Shown: in pieces, positions 8,743 to 17,281 of the stretch
Position numbering within the stretch: the stretch's first letter is position 1
Layout: the number at the start of each line of letters is the position of its first letter
From: Perlabentimonas sp041656735
GTDB lineage: Bacteria > Bacteroidota > Bacteroidia > Bacteroidales > Tenuifilaceae
Assembly (NCBI GenBank): GCA_041656735.1
Contig: JBBACY010000001.1
Coordinates: 124,001-188,000, forward strand
DNA length: 64,000 bases
Direction of reading: 5' to 3'
Made by a program: the position numbers and the translations under genes
Notes under the pieces: generated by a model
Database searches by the model: none
Told to the model about the DNA's origin: nothing
The model's input: only the letters and a program-made list of their open reading frames with translations

Positions 8743-8777
8743 AGTATAAATTATAAAAAATGGCTTTTAATTAATTA

Positions 8778-8865
8778 ATTCATTGGTTTAAATTATAGCC
8801 GCCTTGGTGCGACCATAAACTATAATAGGCTGCAAAAATACAAATTTATACTAACTACACCATAC
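8778..8865. repeat. 88-bp direct repeat, copy 2
   Basis: Same sequence and orientation as 3975-4062 with one mismatch. It lies just upstream of the STAS-like gene, as copy 1 lies just upstream of rluF. The two copies enclose the STAS-like, ATPase and MscS genes. Confidence 0.95.
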
Positions 8866-8899
8866 GGCTTCTTATCGGTTAAGATTGTGAACTTTAGAG

Positions 8900-9060
8900 A
8901 GAGTAATTGCTACCATACTACTAACCTCCACGATACGTCACCATTCGGCTTCAATCTGGCTGACAGCGGGCTGAGTAAACCCCGCTATCGCATGAGTTCT
9001 CTCGTGTGGCGGAGTAGTTTATTAGTTACCACAAGTCGGGAGACCTGCAGTTACGAGGGT
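8900..9060 (+). ncRNA. Possible cobalamin (B12-box) riboswitch with no gene behind it
   Basis: Bases 9032-9050 (caagtcgggagacctgcag) match the B12-box consensus rAGYCMGgAgaCCkGC at nearly all positions. Upstream, GTAATTGC (from about 8905) can pair with GCAGTTAC at the box's 3' side to close a domain. CATGAG-TTCT-CTCGTG makes a hairpin in between, and AATCTGGCTGACAGCGGG (near 8955) resembles the segment before the CGC core of the E. coli btuB riboswitch. The usual AGGGAA element is not evident, so this may be a variant or a remnant. No plus-strand gene follows for over 5 kb. A 74-codon frame across it is regarded as non-coding. The remainder of 8743-9171 shows nothing else. Confidence 0.4.
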
Positions 9061-9171
9061 AAAAGGAATACATTATTCTTCGCCACAAAGTGCCAGCAAA
9101 TTTCAACCTAACGCAAAGCCTTGGTAATAAATGTTTTGTCAAAACATAAGCCGCACGGAGAAAAGCATTTT

Positions 9172-10059
9172 CTATTCGAAAAAATCAATGATTTCTCGTT
9201 CATCTAAATTTCGATAGCCATATTTTTGAATAACCTCACCATTATCAATTAGTAGGATTAGGGGCATTTTACCCTCAGTAATTCTCAAAAAATTAACTGG
9301 AGATAAAATATTGTAATCAAACACCTCGAAAACATGGTCGTCTAAAAAATTTGTAATTAACTCTTCTTCTCCCCAAAAAACCAGTTTACAGCTGTATCCC
9401 GTTTCAATTTTCTTTAAAATGACTTCGAGCTTTTTTGATGCTAGGTCGCAAAACTGGCATTCTGGTGACAAGAACAAAACGATGTGTTTACCTGTATTAA
9501 CTCCCGATTCATTAAGATACTGATTTAGGCTTTCTTCATGAAAAGTGGTTTGCCTATCGTAGGTTTTGCGTAGAAAATTATCGGGAGGCGATATAAAGCC
9601 AATGGCTATAAAACTAGACAGGGCAATTCCGAGTGCTTGTAGGGTTTGACAACTCTTAAAAAGGCTTTTTGTTTTTCTAACGAGGAATAAAAAGGGAATT
9701 AGAGCTACATTTTTTATAATAGACTGGTAATGATTGAGCTGAATTTTATCTCCAAAACAATGACAATGCTCTGTTTGGTTATTTACAATTAAAGAGACTA
9801 TAAAAACAGTAAAACCGAGTAGGGCTATAATGGAAAACAATACGGTTTGTTTGGTGTAAACACCCAACAGCAGCATTAAGCCTAAAAAAAGTTCGAAAGC
9901 AAGTAAAACCCTTACAAAAACCAAACTTAGCTCTAGGTTAAACAAGCCTAAGCTGAAAACATATATCTCAAAGGTATCGATACTTACAAGTTTCAATATG
10001 CTTGAAACAATAAATATGACACCTAAAAACGACCTAACTATTAGTGGTAAGATTTTCAA
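9172..10059 (-). CDS. MauE/DoxX-type membrane protein fused to a thioredoxin-like domain
   Basis: The 295-residue protein begins with four to five membrane helices of the MauE/DoxX kind (about 5-145). A cysteine motif CHCFG (C99, C101) sits in a loop after the third helix, as in MauE relatives. A hydrophilic C-terminal domain (about 160-295) then has a thioredoxin-like pattern: a strand HIVLFLSPE followed by CQFC (C201, C204), and a proline in the KMPLILLID strand. MauE-type proteins supply or shuttle disulphide redox power across the membrane. The partner is likely the cysteine-rich lipoprotein encoded just upstream. Thiol exchange in the periplasm is inferred. Confidence 0.75.
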   Translation of the reverse strand: MKILPLIVRSFLGVIFIVSSILKLVSIDTFEIYVFSLGLFNLELSLVFVRVLLAFELFLGLMLLLGVYTKQTVLFSIIALLGFTVFIVSLIVNNQTEHCHCFGDKIQLNHYQSIIKNVALIPFLFLVRKTKSLFKSCQTLQALGIALSSFIAIGFISPPDNFLRKTYDRQTTFHEESLNQYLNESGVNTGKHIVLFLSPECQFCDLASKKLEVILKKIETGYSCKLVFWGEEELITNFLDDHVFEVFDYNILSPVNFLRITEGKMPLILLIDNGEVIQKYGYRNLDEREIIDFFE

Positions 10060-10073
10060 TTGATTTCAAAGAG

Positions 10074-10107
10074 AAGTGTATAGGTATAAATTTATACCCA
10101 TACACTT
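10074..10107. repeat. 34-bp palindrome between lipoprotein and MauE-like genes
   Basis: Arms of 17 bases (10074-10090 and 10091-10107) are complementary except for one pair and have no loop. The palindrome lies between the stop of the small lipoprotein and the start of the MauE-thioredoxin gene. It may attenuate transcription or protect the upstream message, giving more lipoprotein than membrane protein. Confidence 0.6.
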
Positions 10108-10120
10108 AATTAACATTCAA

Positions 10121-10339
10121 TTACTTACATTTCACTACTACTTTAATTCCAAGTTTAGTATCTTCTTTATTCAAATCGCTACACTTTCCGTCATCAATAT
10201 GAACAACATTTTCAATTATAGTTGCACCTTCTATTAAATCACTAGTAGTTGTTGTTGTACACTTACAATCTTTTTCTTTTGAGCAGCTAGCGAAAGAAAT
10301 TAGAGCAATAACAGATAATCCTAACAATATTTTTTTCAT
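10121..10339 (-). CDS. Small cysteine-rich lipoprotein
   Basis: The 72-residue product begins MKKILLGLSVIALISFASC, a clear lipoprotein signal with the acylated cysteine at C19. The mature part is about 53 residues with four more cysteines (C25, C27, C53, C71), a run of threonines and a short hydrophilic body. A start 21 bases further upstream (10360) is possible but puts extra residues before a perfect signal peptide. It is 61 bases upstream of the MauE-thioredoxin gene on the same strand. The cysteines make it a plausible substrate or partner of that protein. No family is recognised. Confidence 0.75.
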   Translation of the reverse strand: MKKILLGLSVIALISFASCSKEKDCKCTTTTTSDLIEGATIIENVVHIDDGKCSDLNKEDTKLGIKVVVKCK

Positions 10340-11057
10340 AATAAAACTTTTAGTTAACAATGCTTACTCTATAAGGTTTTCAGCTACCCCATGAAATATT
10401 AGTGTTTAAATATAATGACAAACAAAATTAATCATTATCAAGCAGTTTAAACAGTGTTTAACAAATTTTAAAAGTTAAACTATCTTGCTTTTCGCTAGCT
10501 AAAGTAAACTAAAACTTACCAAAATATACTAACAAAGAAATCTGTCCAGTCAAACTAGACCATCTCACACAGATAAAACAAAAGGGTTAAATAAAAAACA
10601 GGGCTTTGTTTGAAAACAAACGTTGGCTTTTGCAAACTTGAAAGAAGTTATAGATTGGTATCCATATAATTATCATAAGTAAGCAAGAATCATTGATGTT
10701 GAAAAAGCATATTTAATTCCTCTATAATCGTGAAGTCTCAAGATTTGCTTACCAGAAGATTAAAAAAGTGTTTAAGAAGCCTATGATATTTTACGAATTG
10801 CTCTTGTGGTTACATTAAAATACTGAATTCCAACAAAACAATAAAAACTGGTTCACAGCATTAATAAAACTTCAAGAGTTGCTTCTAGAAATCTACTCTA
10901 AAAAAACAGCATTGCTTCTCTTTAGCAATGCTGTTCAATGTAAATATGTTAAGAAAAAAACCATCTACTCATTAAGATCAAAATTCGAACCAATAAGTTA
11001 AACTTTAAATTGATGTTTAAATAACTAAAGTCCTGACAATCTATATATTAAATTCAT
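10340..11057. other. 718-bp intergenic stretch
   Basis: AT-rich sequence with stop codons in all frames; no gene, tRNA or old transposase could be made out. It contains the probable pepE terminator at 10901-10935 and a small inverted repeat near 10610-10630 (GTTTG-aaaa-CAAAC). Confidence 0.6.
10901..10935 (-). terminator. Rho-independent terminator of pepE
   Basis: AACAGCATTGC (10905-10915) and GCAATGCTGTT (10925-10935) form an 11-bp stem with a nine-base loop. On the minus strand the stem runs directly into a T tract (the A run at 10899-10906). It is 123 bases past the pepE stop. Confidence 0.8.
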
Positions 11058-11762
11058 TTATTCGAATAGAAAATCGAAATTATCTCCTGGTTTATACTCT
11101 TTTGGTTCGGTTTCATGTTTAAAAACCCTTACCGACTTGTCTCCCAACAGTGTAATATCGCCTCCTTCAACTTTCAGTATACTTCCCTCTCTAAGTCCAA
11201 CAACGTATGAGAAGGGATCCATTGTAATAAACTCTTCTATTCGTTGCTCACGAGTTTCGCCTGCGTGCCCGCTTGGGTTAGCATCGAGATAGTGTGGATT
11301 AATTTGAAAACGAACCAGGTTAAATGCGCTAAAACTTTCGGGCTCAACAATGGGCATATCGTTGGTTGTACAAATAGTGGGGCTGGCAACGTTTGAGCCT
11401 GCACTCCATCCTACGTATGGAATACCATCAAGCACTTTGTAGCGAAGCACTTCAATAATATCAAGCTGCTGAATCATTTTCAAAAGTCGGAATGTGTTGC
11501 CACCTCCAACAACAAAAGCCTCCGCATTGCGAACTGCTTCCTTTGCATTCCTGTGGTGATGAAGTGAATCCACCTCAATACCTAACTCGTTAAAACGCTC
11601 TTGAACCTTCTTTTCGTAATCATCAAAACTAAAGGTTACTGCTGCATAAGGTAAAAAGAGAACTTTTTTTGTTCCTTTCAAAAAATCACCTATTGCTGGT
11701 AAAGGATATTGTAAATAACCCTCCCCTGCATTTGTTGAGTTGCTTACTAAGAGTAATCTCAT
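11058..11762 (-). CDS. pepE: Peptidase E (alpha-aspartyl dipeptidase)
   Basis: PepE hydrolyses dipeptides with an N-terminal aspartate in the cytosol. The 234-residue product has the S51 pattern: the nucleophile in VGWSAGSNV at S120, D135 in TTNDMPI and H157 in INPHYLD. These are the same three positions as the catalytic triad of the Salmonella enzyme. The oxyanion loop VVGGGNTF lies at about 84-91. No signal peptide is present. It stands alone, with its own terminator downstream and 426 bases of AT-rich sequence upstream. Confidence 0.95.
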   Translation of the reverse strand: MRLLLVSNSTNAGEGYLQYPLPAIGDFLKGTKKVLFLPYAAVTFSFDDYEKKVQERFNELGIEVDSLHHHRNAKEAVRNAEAFVVGGGNTFRLLKMIQQLDIIEVLRYKVLDGIPYVGWSAGSNVASPTICTTNDMPIVEPESFSAFNLVRFQINPHYLDANPSGHAGETREQRIEEFITMDPFSYVVGLREGSILKVEGGDITLLGDKSVRVFKHETEPKEYKPGDNFDFLFE

Positions 11763-12188
11763 AAAACAATGGATTTAAATATTTGATAATAGGTATACAA
11801 GATAAGTGCTTTTGTGTGATTATAAAAAAAAGCGGGGAATATTTTAAAAATTCATCAAACTAATATAAAATGTAATTAAACAAAATATATACACGAAATC
11901 ATCATATCAGAATGTACAAAACAACAAACTAATGCATATTTTGCTGATATTTTTAAGAAATCCTTAGCGTTATAAAATTGAGTTGTGGGAGATAGAAATA
12001 AAAAGTAGGTCACTTGCCCTTCCAATAAAAAAATATCGTTAGTGATATTTAAATTTATTTTCTGTGCAATTTGAAAAAGACCTTAACAAAAAATTAAAAT
12101 CAACCTAACCCAACTACAATCGGATGAAGTGAACATAGGTTTCACTAACAAAACCTTAAAAAACATCTCCCAAATCTCTCGTTTACTT
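11763..12188. other. 426-bp intergenic stretch
   Basis: AT-rich and without coding potential. The only structure seen is a short hairpin near 12031-12050 (AATATC...GATATT). It carries the upstream region of pepE and the downstream end of the TPR gene. Confidence 0.5.
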
Positions 12189-14195
12189 TCAATCTGGCAA
12201 GGTTATATCAATGGGTTGTTTTGGGGAAATCCTTACAACAACTATCGAAATACTCGAGCTAATTTGTCCAGCTAGCTTTGCAGATTCTATCATATTTTTA
12301 AGAACCTCTACCCTGCTGTTAATAGGGCGATCAAGAATACCACTAGCAGTTTTAACGAAAAGATCTTTAAATCCAGCTAGCGTATCAGGATGCCCTGCTT
12401 GCGAAATTTGATAGAGAACCGAATCGACTACACTGTTGGGTTGTGGAGAAATTTGTTGACTTGACTTAATTTGAACTAGCTGGTGTTGGTCGCTAAACCA
12501 CACTGATTTGCATTCGCCAATGCTAGCAATTTGTTGATTTTGATTATTGAGCACTAAAATATTTTTGCAAATCTCGACTTTATTAATATCAAACAAGTTA
12601 TTAATATTCAAAACTTTAGTATTAACAAGTTCACTAATCTCTTCAACTGTAAATTTGGGTGTGTTTTTAATAAAAAATGATACTTCGTTGTACAACACCG
12701 TTTTAAAAACCACAATATTTTCGTTATGGCTTGCAGTAAACAGCGTTATGACAATAACAAAATTAGGTGTTTTAACAGTAATTATATGAGTGTTACTATT
12801 TGATTGTTCGGTGTTTGGCAAGATTACATGAACATTTACATTATCTTCACCTTCGTCATTTACATCGAGCTGGTTTAGAGTATTACTTAAGGTTTTTAGT
12901 AGAAATAACTTACGCTGTTTATACTTACGTATATTTCTGTTTTTTATGATGTTATCACTCGCAAGCACAACAAGAATAAGCAGAAAAACAAGGACTATTG
13001 AGCCCAATATGTTTTTATAAACATCCTGCTGCTCCATTCTCTTCTGTAAATAACTATACTCTCGATCGGTTTTATTTGCCTCAAACTCTCGTTCTTTAGA
13101 GTCTAAACTAGTTTTAATTTCGTCATTGAGTAGCGAATCCTTAATGCTATCCATTAGCTTATAGTACCTAAGTGCCTCGGCTGGTTGATTCAGCGCTTCG
13201 TACGATCCGCTTAAATGGAAGTAAATAACTTTATCAATCTCGGGCTGATGAGTTCCTTGGGTAAGTTCTTTTGCTTGAAGTAAATATTCAATAGATTTAT
13301 TATACTGTCCTAACTCATAGTAAGATGAACCTAAATTTTTTAGTGCATGTGACTGACGTGAGATACTGTTCAGTTTTTCAAATATTGCCAGCGCTCGTTG
13401 GTGATAGGAGATTGAAATCACATAGTTGCCTGTAAGGGCGTAAAGCATCCCAATATTATCGCTTAAAATGGCAACACCTATTTTTATATCGAGTGAATCG
13501 TAGATTGTTAGAGCGCTCAAATAATTTTTCAATGCTAAATCGTAGTTTTTAAGTTCCATATAAGCCGCCGCTATATTATTAGCCGCTCCGGCAACTGCGC
13601 GTTGATTATTTAAACGTTGATTAACATTTAGATACTGCTCAAAATATCTTATGGCGCTGGCATACTCGTTACGATAGTAATAAATTTGCCCCATATTATT
13701 GGCTACCAAAGCAACTCCCACTTCGTTTCCGTTTAACTCAAAAATCGACAACGCTTGCAAATATGCATCCAGCGCATCTTCGTACTTCCCCCAGTTTTTG
13801 TAAACTAAGCCAATATCGTTATATGATTCTCCTACGCTATTTACATCATTTAAAAACTCATACATAGCCATAGCGTTTTTATGTTCACGCAAGGCATAAT
13901 TAAACTCACCTTTCATAAAGAATAGATAACCCATTTTTTGGTGAATAAGAGCAATCTGCGGGCGATTCTTCACCTTGTTTGCAATATCTAGGGCTTGGTT
14001 TAAATAGAATAAACTTTGGGTGTATGAGCTATCGGCATATGCGGACGACAACTTATTCAGCAAGTCAATTTTAAGAGAGTCTGACTTAGCTGCTTGGAGA
14101 ACGTTCTCCAAACTATCGATATAGTTATTTTGTGCGTGAAGATTATGGGTGCAGAGCCCTAAAAACACAAAAATCAGTATAAAGAATTGTTTCAT
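12189..14195 (-). CDS. TPR - membrane helix - degenerate SpoIIE/PP2C-like protein
   Basis: The 668-residue protein has a signal peptide (1-22, ending NLHAQ), about ten tetratricopeptide repeats to about 360, one membrane helix (about 390-412), and a C-terminal domain of about 210 residues. That domain follows the course of SpoIIE-type PP2C phosphatases. However, the aspartates that hold the metals are not visible, and the final DDITLVV segment reads SSISIVV. I infer a catalytically dead phosphatase-like output domain. A longer frame starts at 14321, but a -7 promoter motif at 14225-14232 and the signal peptide both favour 14195. It is the only gene of its transcript. Confidence 0.65.
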   Translation of the reverse strand: MKQFFILIFVFLGLCTHNLHAQNNYIDSLENVLQAAKSDSLKIDLLNKLSSAYADSSYTQSLFYLNQALDIANKVKNRPQIALIHQKMGYLFFMKGEFNYALREHKNAMAMYEFLNDVNSVGESYNDIGLVYKNWGKYEDALDAYLQALSIFELNGNEVGVALVANNMGQIYYYRNEYASAIRYFEQYLNVNQRLNNQRAVAGAANNIAAAYMELKNYDLALKNYLSALTIYDSLDIKIGVAILSDNIGMLYALTGNYVISISYHQRALAIFEKLNSISRQSHALKNLGSSYYELGQYNKSIEYLLQAKELTQGTHQPEIDKVIYFHLSGSYEALNQPAEALRYYKLMDSIKDSLLNDEIKTSLDSKEREFEANKTDREYSYLQKRMEQQDVYKNILGSIVLVFLLILVVLASDNIIKNRNIRKYKQRKLFLLKTLSNTLNQLDVNDEGEDNVNVHVILPNTEQSNSNTHIITVKTPNFVIVITLFTASHNENIVVFKTVLYNEVSFFIKNTPKFTVEEISELVNTKVLNINNLFDINKVEICKNILVLNNQNQQIASIGECKSVWFSDQHQLVQIKSSQQISPQPNSVVDSVLYQISQAGHPDTLAGFKDLFVKTASGILDRPINSRVEVLKNMIESAKLAGQISSSISIVVVRISPKQPIDITLPD

Positions 14196-14224
14196 TCGGT
14201 GTAGTCTTTTTGAACTAAACTTTA

Positions 14225-14232
14225 CAAATATA
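14225..14232 (-). promoter_or_regulatory. -7 element of the TPR/PP2C-like gene
   Basis: CAAATATA reads TATATTTG on the minus strand, a match to TAnnTTTG, 30 bases from the start at 14195. TTTG elements occur farther upstream at 14247-14250 and 14257-14260, though neither spacing is ideal. Its position inside the longer frame argues against the 14321 start. Confidence 0.5.
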
Positions 14233-14671
14233 TACATAACAATGTACAAAGAAACGCAAATTGAAAGAAACAGGCAGCACGAAGTGATAGCCTTTGGTTT
14301 ATTGTGTATGAACATCAACATAATATAGACGAAAACGAATATTATTGGTTAGGCTGAGCAATTATAATAGAAAATTATGTAATGATCGGTGTTCGCTAGC
14401 CTTGGACTAATACATTTACCGTTGAGTATACAGTAAACCATATGCTATGCTGGTTAACCTTATGATTGCTAAAAACAGAACTATTAAAACAGAAAGCATA
14501 GATTTAAATCTAGTTAGTACTCACTTAACAAAATGGTTTACAAGAAACTTATGGTGAAATTATAATACAAGCCGCCAAGGTTTTCCAAATTATTTGGGCT
14601 GGCAAAAGGAGTGATAACTTAAATCATCAACAAAAAGTATGGGTAAAATATGTTTTTCTTACCAATTAGTT

Positions 14672-14679
14672 TAATTTTG
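14672..14679 (+). promoter_or_regulatory. -7 element of atpDC
   Basis: TAATTTTG fits the Bacteroidota TAnnTTTG consensus, 28 bases upstream of the atpD start. A T-rich stretch (tgtttttc, 14651-14658) is in the place of the -33 element. Confidence 0.5.
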
Positions 14680-14707
14680 TTGTACATTATCCCGAAAAAA
14701 TACAGAT

Positions 14708-16222
14708 ATGTCAAAACAATATGGTGAAATTACTCAGGTTATTGGACCAGTAATTGACGTTACATTCAACTTGGAGAGTAGCGAGCTCCCTAACATTCAC
14801 GAAGCCTTAACCATTGAACGCGCCGACGGTACGTTGCTTGTTATTGAATGCCAGCAACACGTGGGCGAACAAACCATACGAACCATTGCTATGGATTCGA
14901 CCGATGGTTTACATAGAGGAATGAAAGTGAAACCCATGGGCAAATCAATTACTATGCCCACTGGAAACCAGGTTAAAGGACGCCTACTAAACGTAATTGG
15001 TGAGCCCATTGACGGGCTGGATCCTCTTTCACCTGAAAATGAGTATCAAATTCATAATCAGCCGCCACTATACGAAAATTTAAGTACCGAATCGGACATT
15101 CTCTATACAGGAATCAAAGTTATTGACCTACTTGTACCCTACTCAAAGGGCGGAAAGGTTGGCCTATTTGGTGGTGCAGGCGTAGGCAAAACAGTACTTA
15201 TTTTAGAACTTATAAATAACATTGCAAAGAAATACGAAGGTATGTCGGTATTTGCCGGCGTAGGTGAGCGTACCCGCGAGGGGAACGATTTGCTTAGAGA
15301 GATGATTGAGTCGGATGTTATTAGATACGGCAAAAAGTTTAAGGAAAATATGGAGGCGGGAGGCTGGGACCTATCGCTAGTAGATAAGGAAGAGTTGGCA
15401 AAGTCGCAAGCATCGCTGGTATTTGGGCAGATGAACGAACCTCCTGGAGCTAGAGCAACCGTTGCGCTTTCGGGGCTTACCGTTGCCGAATCGTTTAGAG
15501 ATGGCATAAAGGGTGAAAACAAGGGTAATGATATCCTTCTGTTTATCGATAATATTTTCCGATTTACTCAGGCCGGTAGCGAAGTGTCGGCTCTGCTTGG
15601 TCGTATGCCTTCGGCGGTTGGATACCAACCTACCCTAGCAACCGAAATGGGTTTACTGCAAGAGCGAATTACATCAACCCAAACGGGTTCTATTACCTCG
15701 ATTCAAGCAGTGTATGTGCCTGCCGACGACCTTACAGACCCCGCACCAGCAACCACATTCTCGCACCTTGATGCAACAACCGTGCTCAGTCGAAAAATTT
15801 CGGAGCTAGGCATTTACCCTGCGGTTGACCCGCTTGACTCAACATCACGAATACTTACTGCCGATATTCTTGGCGAAGAGCATTACAACACGGCCCAAAG
15901 GGCAAAGCAAATTCTTCAGCGTTACAAGGAGTTACAGGATATTATTGCCATTTTAGGTATGGATGAGCTTAGCGAGGAAGATAAATTGATTGTTCACCGA
16001 GCACGAAGAGTTCAACGATTTTTATCGCAGCCATTCCACGTTGCCGAAGCCTTTACTGGGCTTACAGGAGCTATAGTTGACATAAAAGATACTATCAGAG
16101 GTTTTAATATGATAATGGATGGCGAGGTTGATAAATATCCTGAGGCTGCCTTTAACTTAGTTGGAACAATTGAACAGGCAATTGAAAAAGGTGAAAAATT
16201 ATTAGAAGACTCAAAAAAATAG
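14708..16222 (+). CDS. atpD: F1-ATP synthase subunit beta
   Basis: This is the catalytic subunit of the F1 sector that makes ATP from ADP and phosphate using the ion gradient. The 504-residue product is of normal length and very typical: P-loop GGAGVGKT (155-162), GERTREGNDL with the catalytic Glu, FIDNIFRFTQAGSEVSALLGRMPSA, and the C-terminal DELSEEDK equivalent of DELSEED. It is followed after three bases by atpC. The rest of the synthase genes are not nearby, so this is the split arrangement (atpDC apart from atpBEFHAG) known in parts of this phylum. Confidence 0.98.
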   Translation: MSKQYGEITQVIGPVIDVTFNLESSELPNIHEALTIERADGTLLVIECQQHVGEQTIRTIAMDSTDGLHRGMKVKPMGKSITMPTGNQVKGRLLNVIGEPIDGLDPLSPENEYQIHNQPPLYENLSTESDILYTGIKVIDLLVPYSKGGKVGLFGGAGVGKTVLILELINNIAKKYEGMSVFAGVGERTREGNDLLREMIESDVIRYGKKFKENMEAGGWDLSLVDKEELAKSQASLVFGQMNEPPGARATVALSGLTVAESFRDGIKGENKGNDILLFIDNIFRFTQAGSEVSALLGRMPSAVGYQPTLATEMGLLQERITSTQTGSITSIQAVYVPADDLTDPAPATTFSHLDATTVLSRKISELGIYPAVDPLDSTSRILTADILGEEHYNTAQRAKQILQRYKELQDIIAILGMDELSEEDKLIVHRARRVQRFLSQPFHVAEAFTGLTGAIVDIKDTIRGFNMIMDGEVDKYPEAAFNLVGTIEQAIEKGEKLLEDSKK

Positions 16223-16225
16223 GGT

Positions 16226-16495
16226 ATGTTTCTAGAAATTATAACGCCACACAAAGTTTTTTTTAAAGGAGAAGTGGATATTGTTCGCGTTCCCGGTACA
16301 AAAGGCTCTTTTGCTATGTTAAATAACCATGAGGCCATAGTTTCATCACTAGAACCTGGCGTTATAAAGGTTGGAGCGATAGGAAAGGAGAGGTATTTCC
16401 AACTTTCGGAAAAAGCTTTGGTTGAACAGCATAGCAATAAGATTACAATAATTGCCACAAAAATTGAGGAAGTAGGATATTCTGCATTAATTTGA
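16226..16495 (+). CDS. atpC: F1-ATP synthase subunit epsilon (short form)
   Basis: The epsilon subunit sits on the central stalk and links rotation to c-ring and gamma. The 89-residue product corresponds to the N-terminal beta-sandwich only: FLEIITPHKVFFKGEVDIVRVPGTKGSFAMLNNHE is followed by IVSSLEPGVIKV and ends at IEEVGYSALI. The C-terminal helical hairpin that inhibits ATP hydrolysis in longer epsilon subunits is absent. It is three bases after atpD and must be co-transcribed with it. Confidence 0.93.
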   Translation: MFLEIITPHKVFFKGEVDIVRVPGTKGSFAMLNNHEAIVSSLEPGVIKVGAIGKERYFQLSEKALVEQHSNKITIIATKIEEVGYSALI

Positions 16496-16546
16496 TTTTA
16501 TGAATAATTAACTCACTTACTTTAACAATACATTTAAGTAAACTTC

Positions 16547-17281
16547 ATGGTTAAGGCATTAACAACCGCAATTCTACTTACCGGAATATGTTTCACCCTA
16601 AACGCTCAGCAGGTGATAACATTTAAGGCCGATGATAATGTAACTGTAACAGCCGACCACTACGTAACCTCTACGCAAAACCCTTACATAATTCTTCTTC
16701 ATCAAGCAGGTTATAGCCGCGGTGAGTATCGCGAAACTGGACCAAAATTTGCCAACCTTGGATTCAACTGTCTTGCTGTTGATTTACGCTCGGGCAACGA
16801 AGTAAATTTTATTAAGAATTTAACGACTGTTAGTGCTCAAGAATTAGGCTTTAAAACCGATTTTATGAGTGCAATGACAGATATTACTGCCGCGCTTCAA
16901 TTCGTTGCTAAACGCTCGAATAAGCCCGTAATACTAGTGGGTAGCTCCTACTCTGCATCATTGGCAATTATAGCTGCCACAGAAAACTTCAGAATTCAGG
17001 CAGTTATTGCCTTTTCTCCGGGCGAATATTTTGGCGAATCGGTCTGCGTGAAGGAACTAACCCAGTCGTTATACGTGCCCCTACTTGCCATGAGTACAAA
17101 GTTAGAATATAACGAAATGGCGCAAATGCTTAACCATATTTCGAGTAAACATCTTCAGCTATTCAAACCATCCGAAGGTGAAGGCGTGCACGGTTCTAAA
17201 GCACTATGGGATCGCAACACTACAAGCGATCAGTACTGGATGGCCATAACCCAGTTTATAAGTCAGCTAAAATTGAACTAG
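16547..17281 (+). CDS. Secreted alpha/beta-hydrolase
   Basis: The 244-residue protein has a signal peptide (1-20, ending NAQQ) and an alpha/beta-hydrolase core. The visible elements are an early IILLHQAGYSRGEY (the HQAG turn likely shapes the oxyanion hole), the nucleophile elbow GSSYS with S134 (Ser in place of the last Gly), and a late His in GEGVHGSKALW. These fit a Ser/His hydrolase of the dienelactone or lipase-like type acting in the periplasm. The substrate is unknown. It is 51 bases after atpC and may be read through from it. Its stop codon abuts the stop of the convergent kinase gene with no gap. Confidence 0.75.
   Translation: MVKALTTAILLTGICFTLNAQQVITFKADDNVTVTADHYVTSTQNPYIILLHQAGYSRGEYRETGPKFANLGFNCLAVDLRSGNEVNFIKNLTTVSAQELGFKTDFMSAMTDITAALQFVAKRSNKPVILVGSSYSASLAIIAATENFRIQAVIAFSPGEYFGESVCVKELTQSLYVPLLAMSTKLEYNEMAQMLNHISSKHLQLFKPSEGEGVHGSKALWDRNTTSDQYWMAITQFISQLKLN

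Larger units (their letters stand above)
14196..14707. other. Intergenic region between divergent TPR and atpD genes
   Basis: About 510 bases holding the two divergent promoters annotated separately. No gene is visible between them. Confidence 0.6.

Noticed and set aside
8887..9111. 74-codon frame on the plus strand
   Set aside because: It covers the B12-box-like RNA; Ser/Arg-rich translation without family resemblance is better explained as structured RNA read as protein.
14196..14321. Upstream extension of the TPR/PP2C-like gene
   Set aside because: A promoter motif lies inside it and a proper signal peptide begins at 14195.
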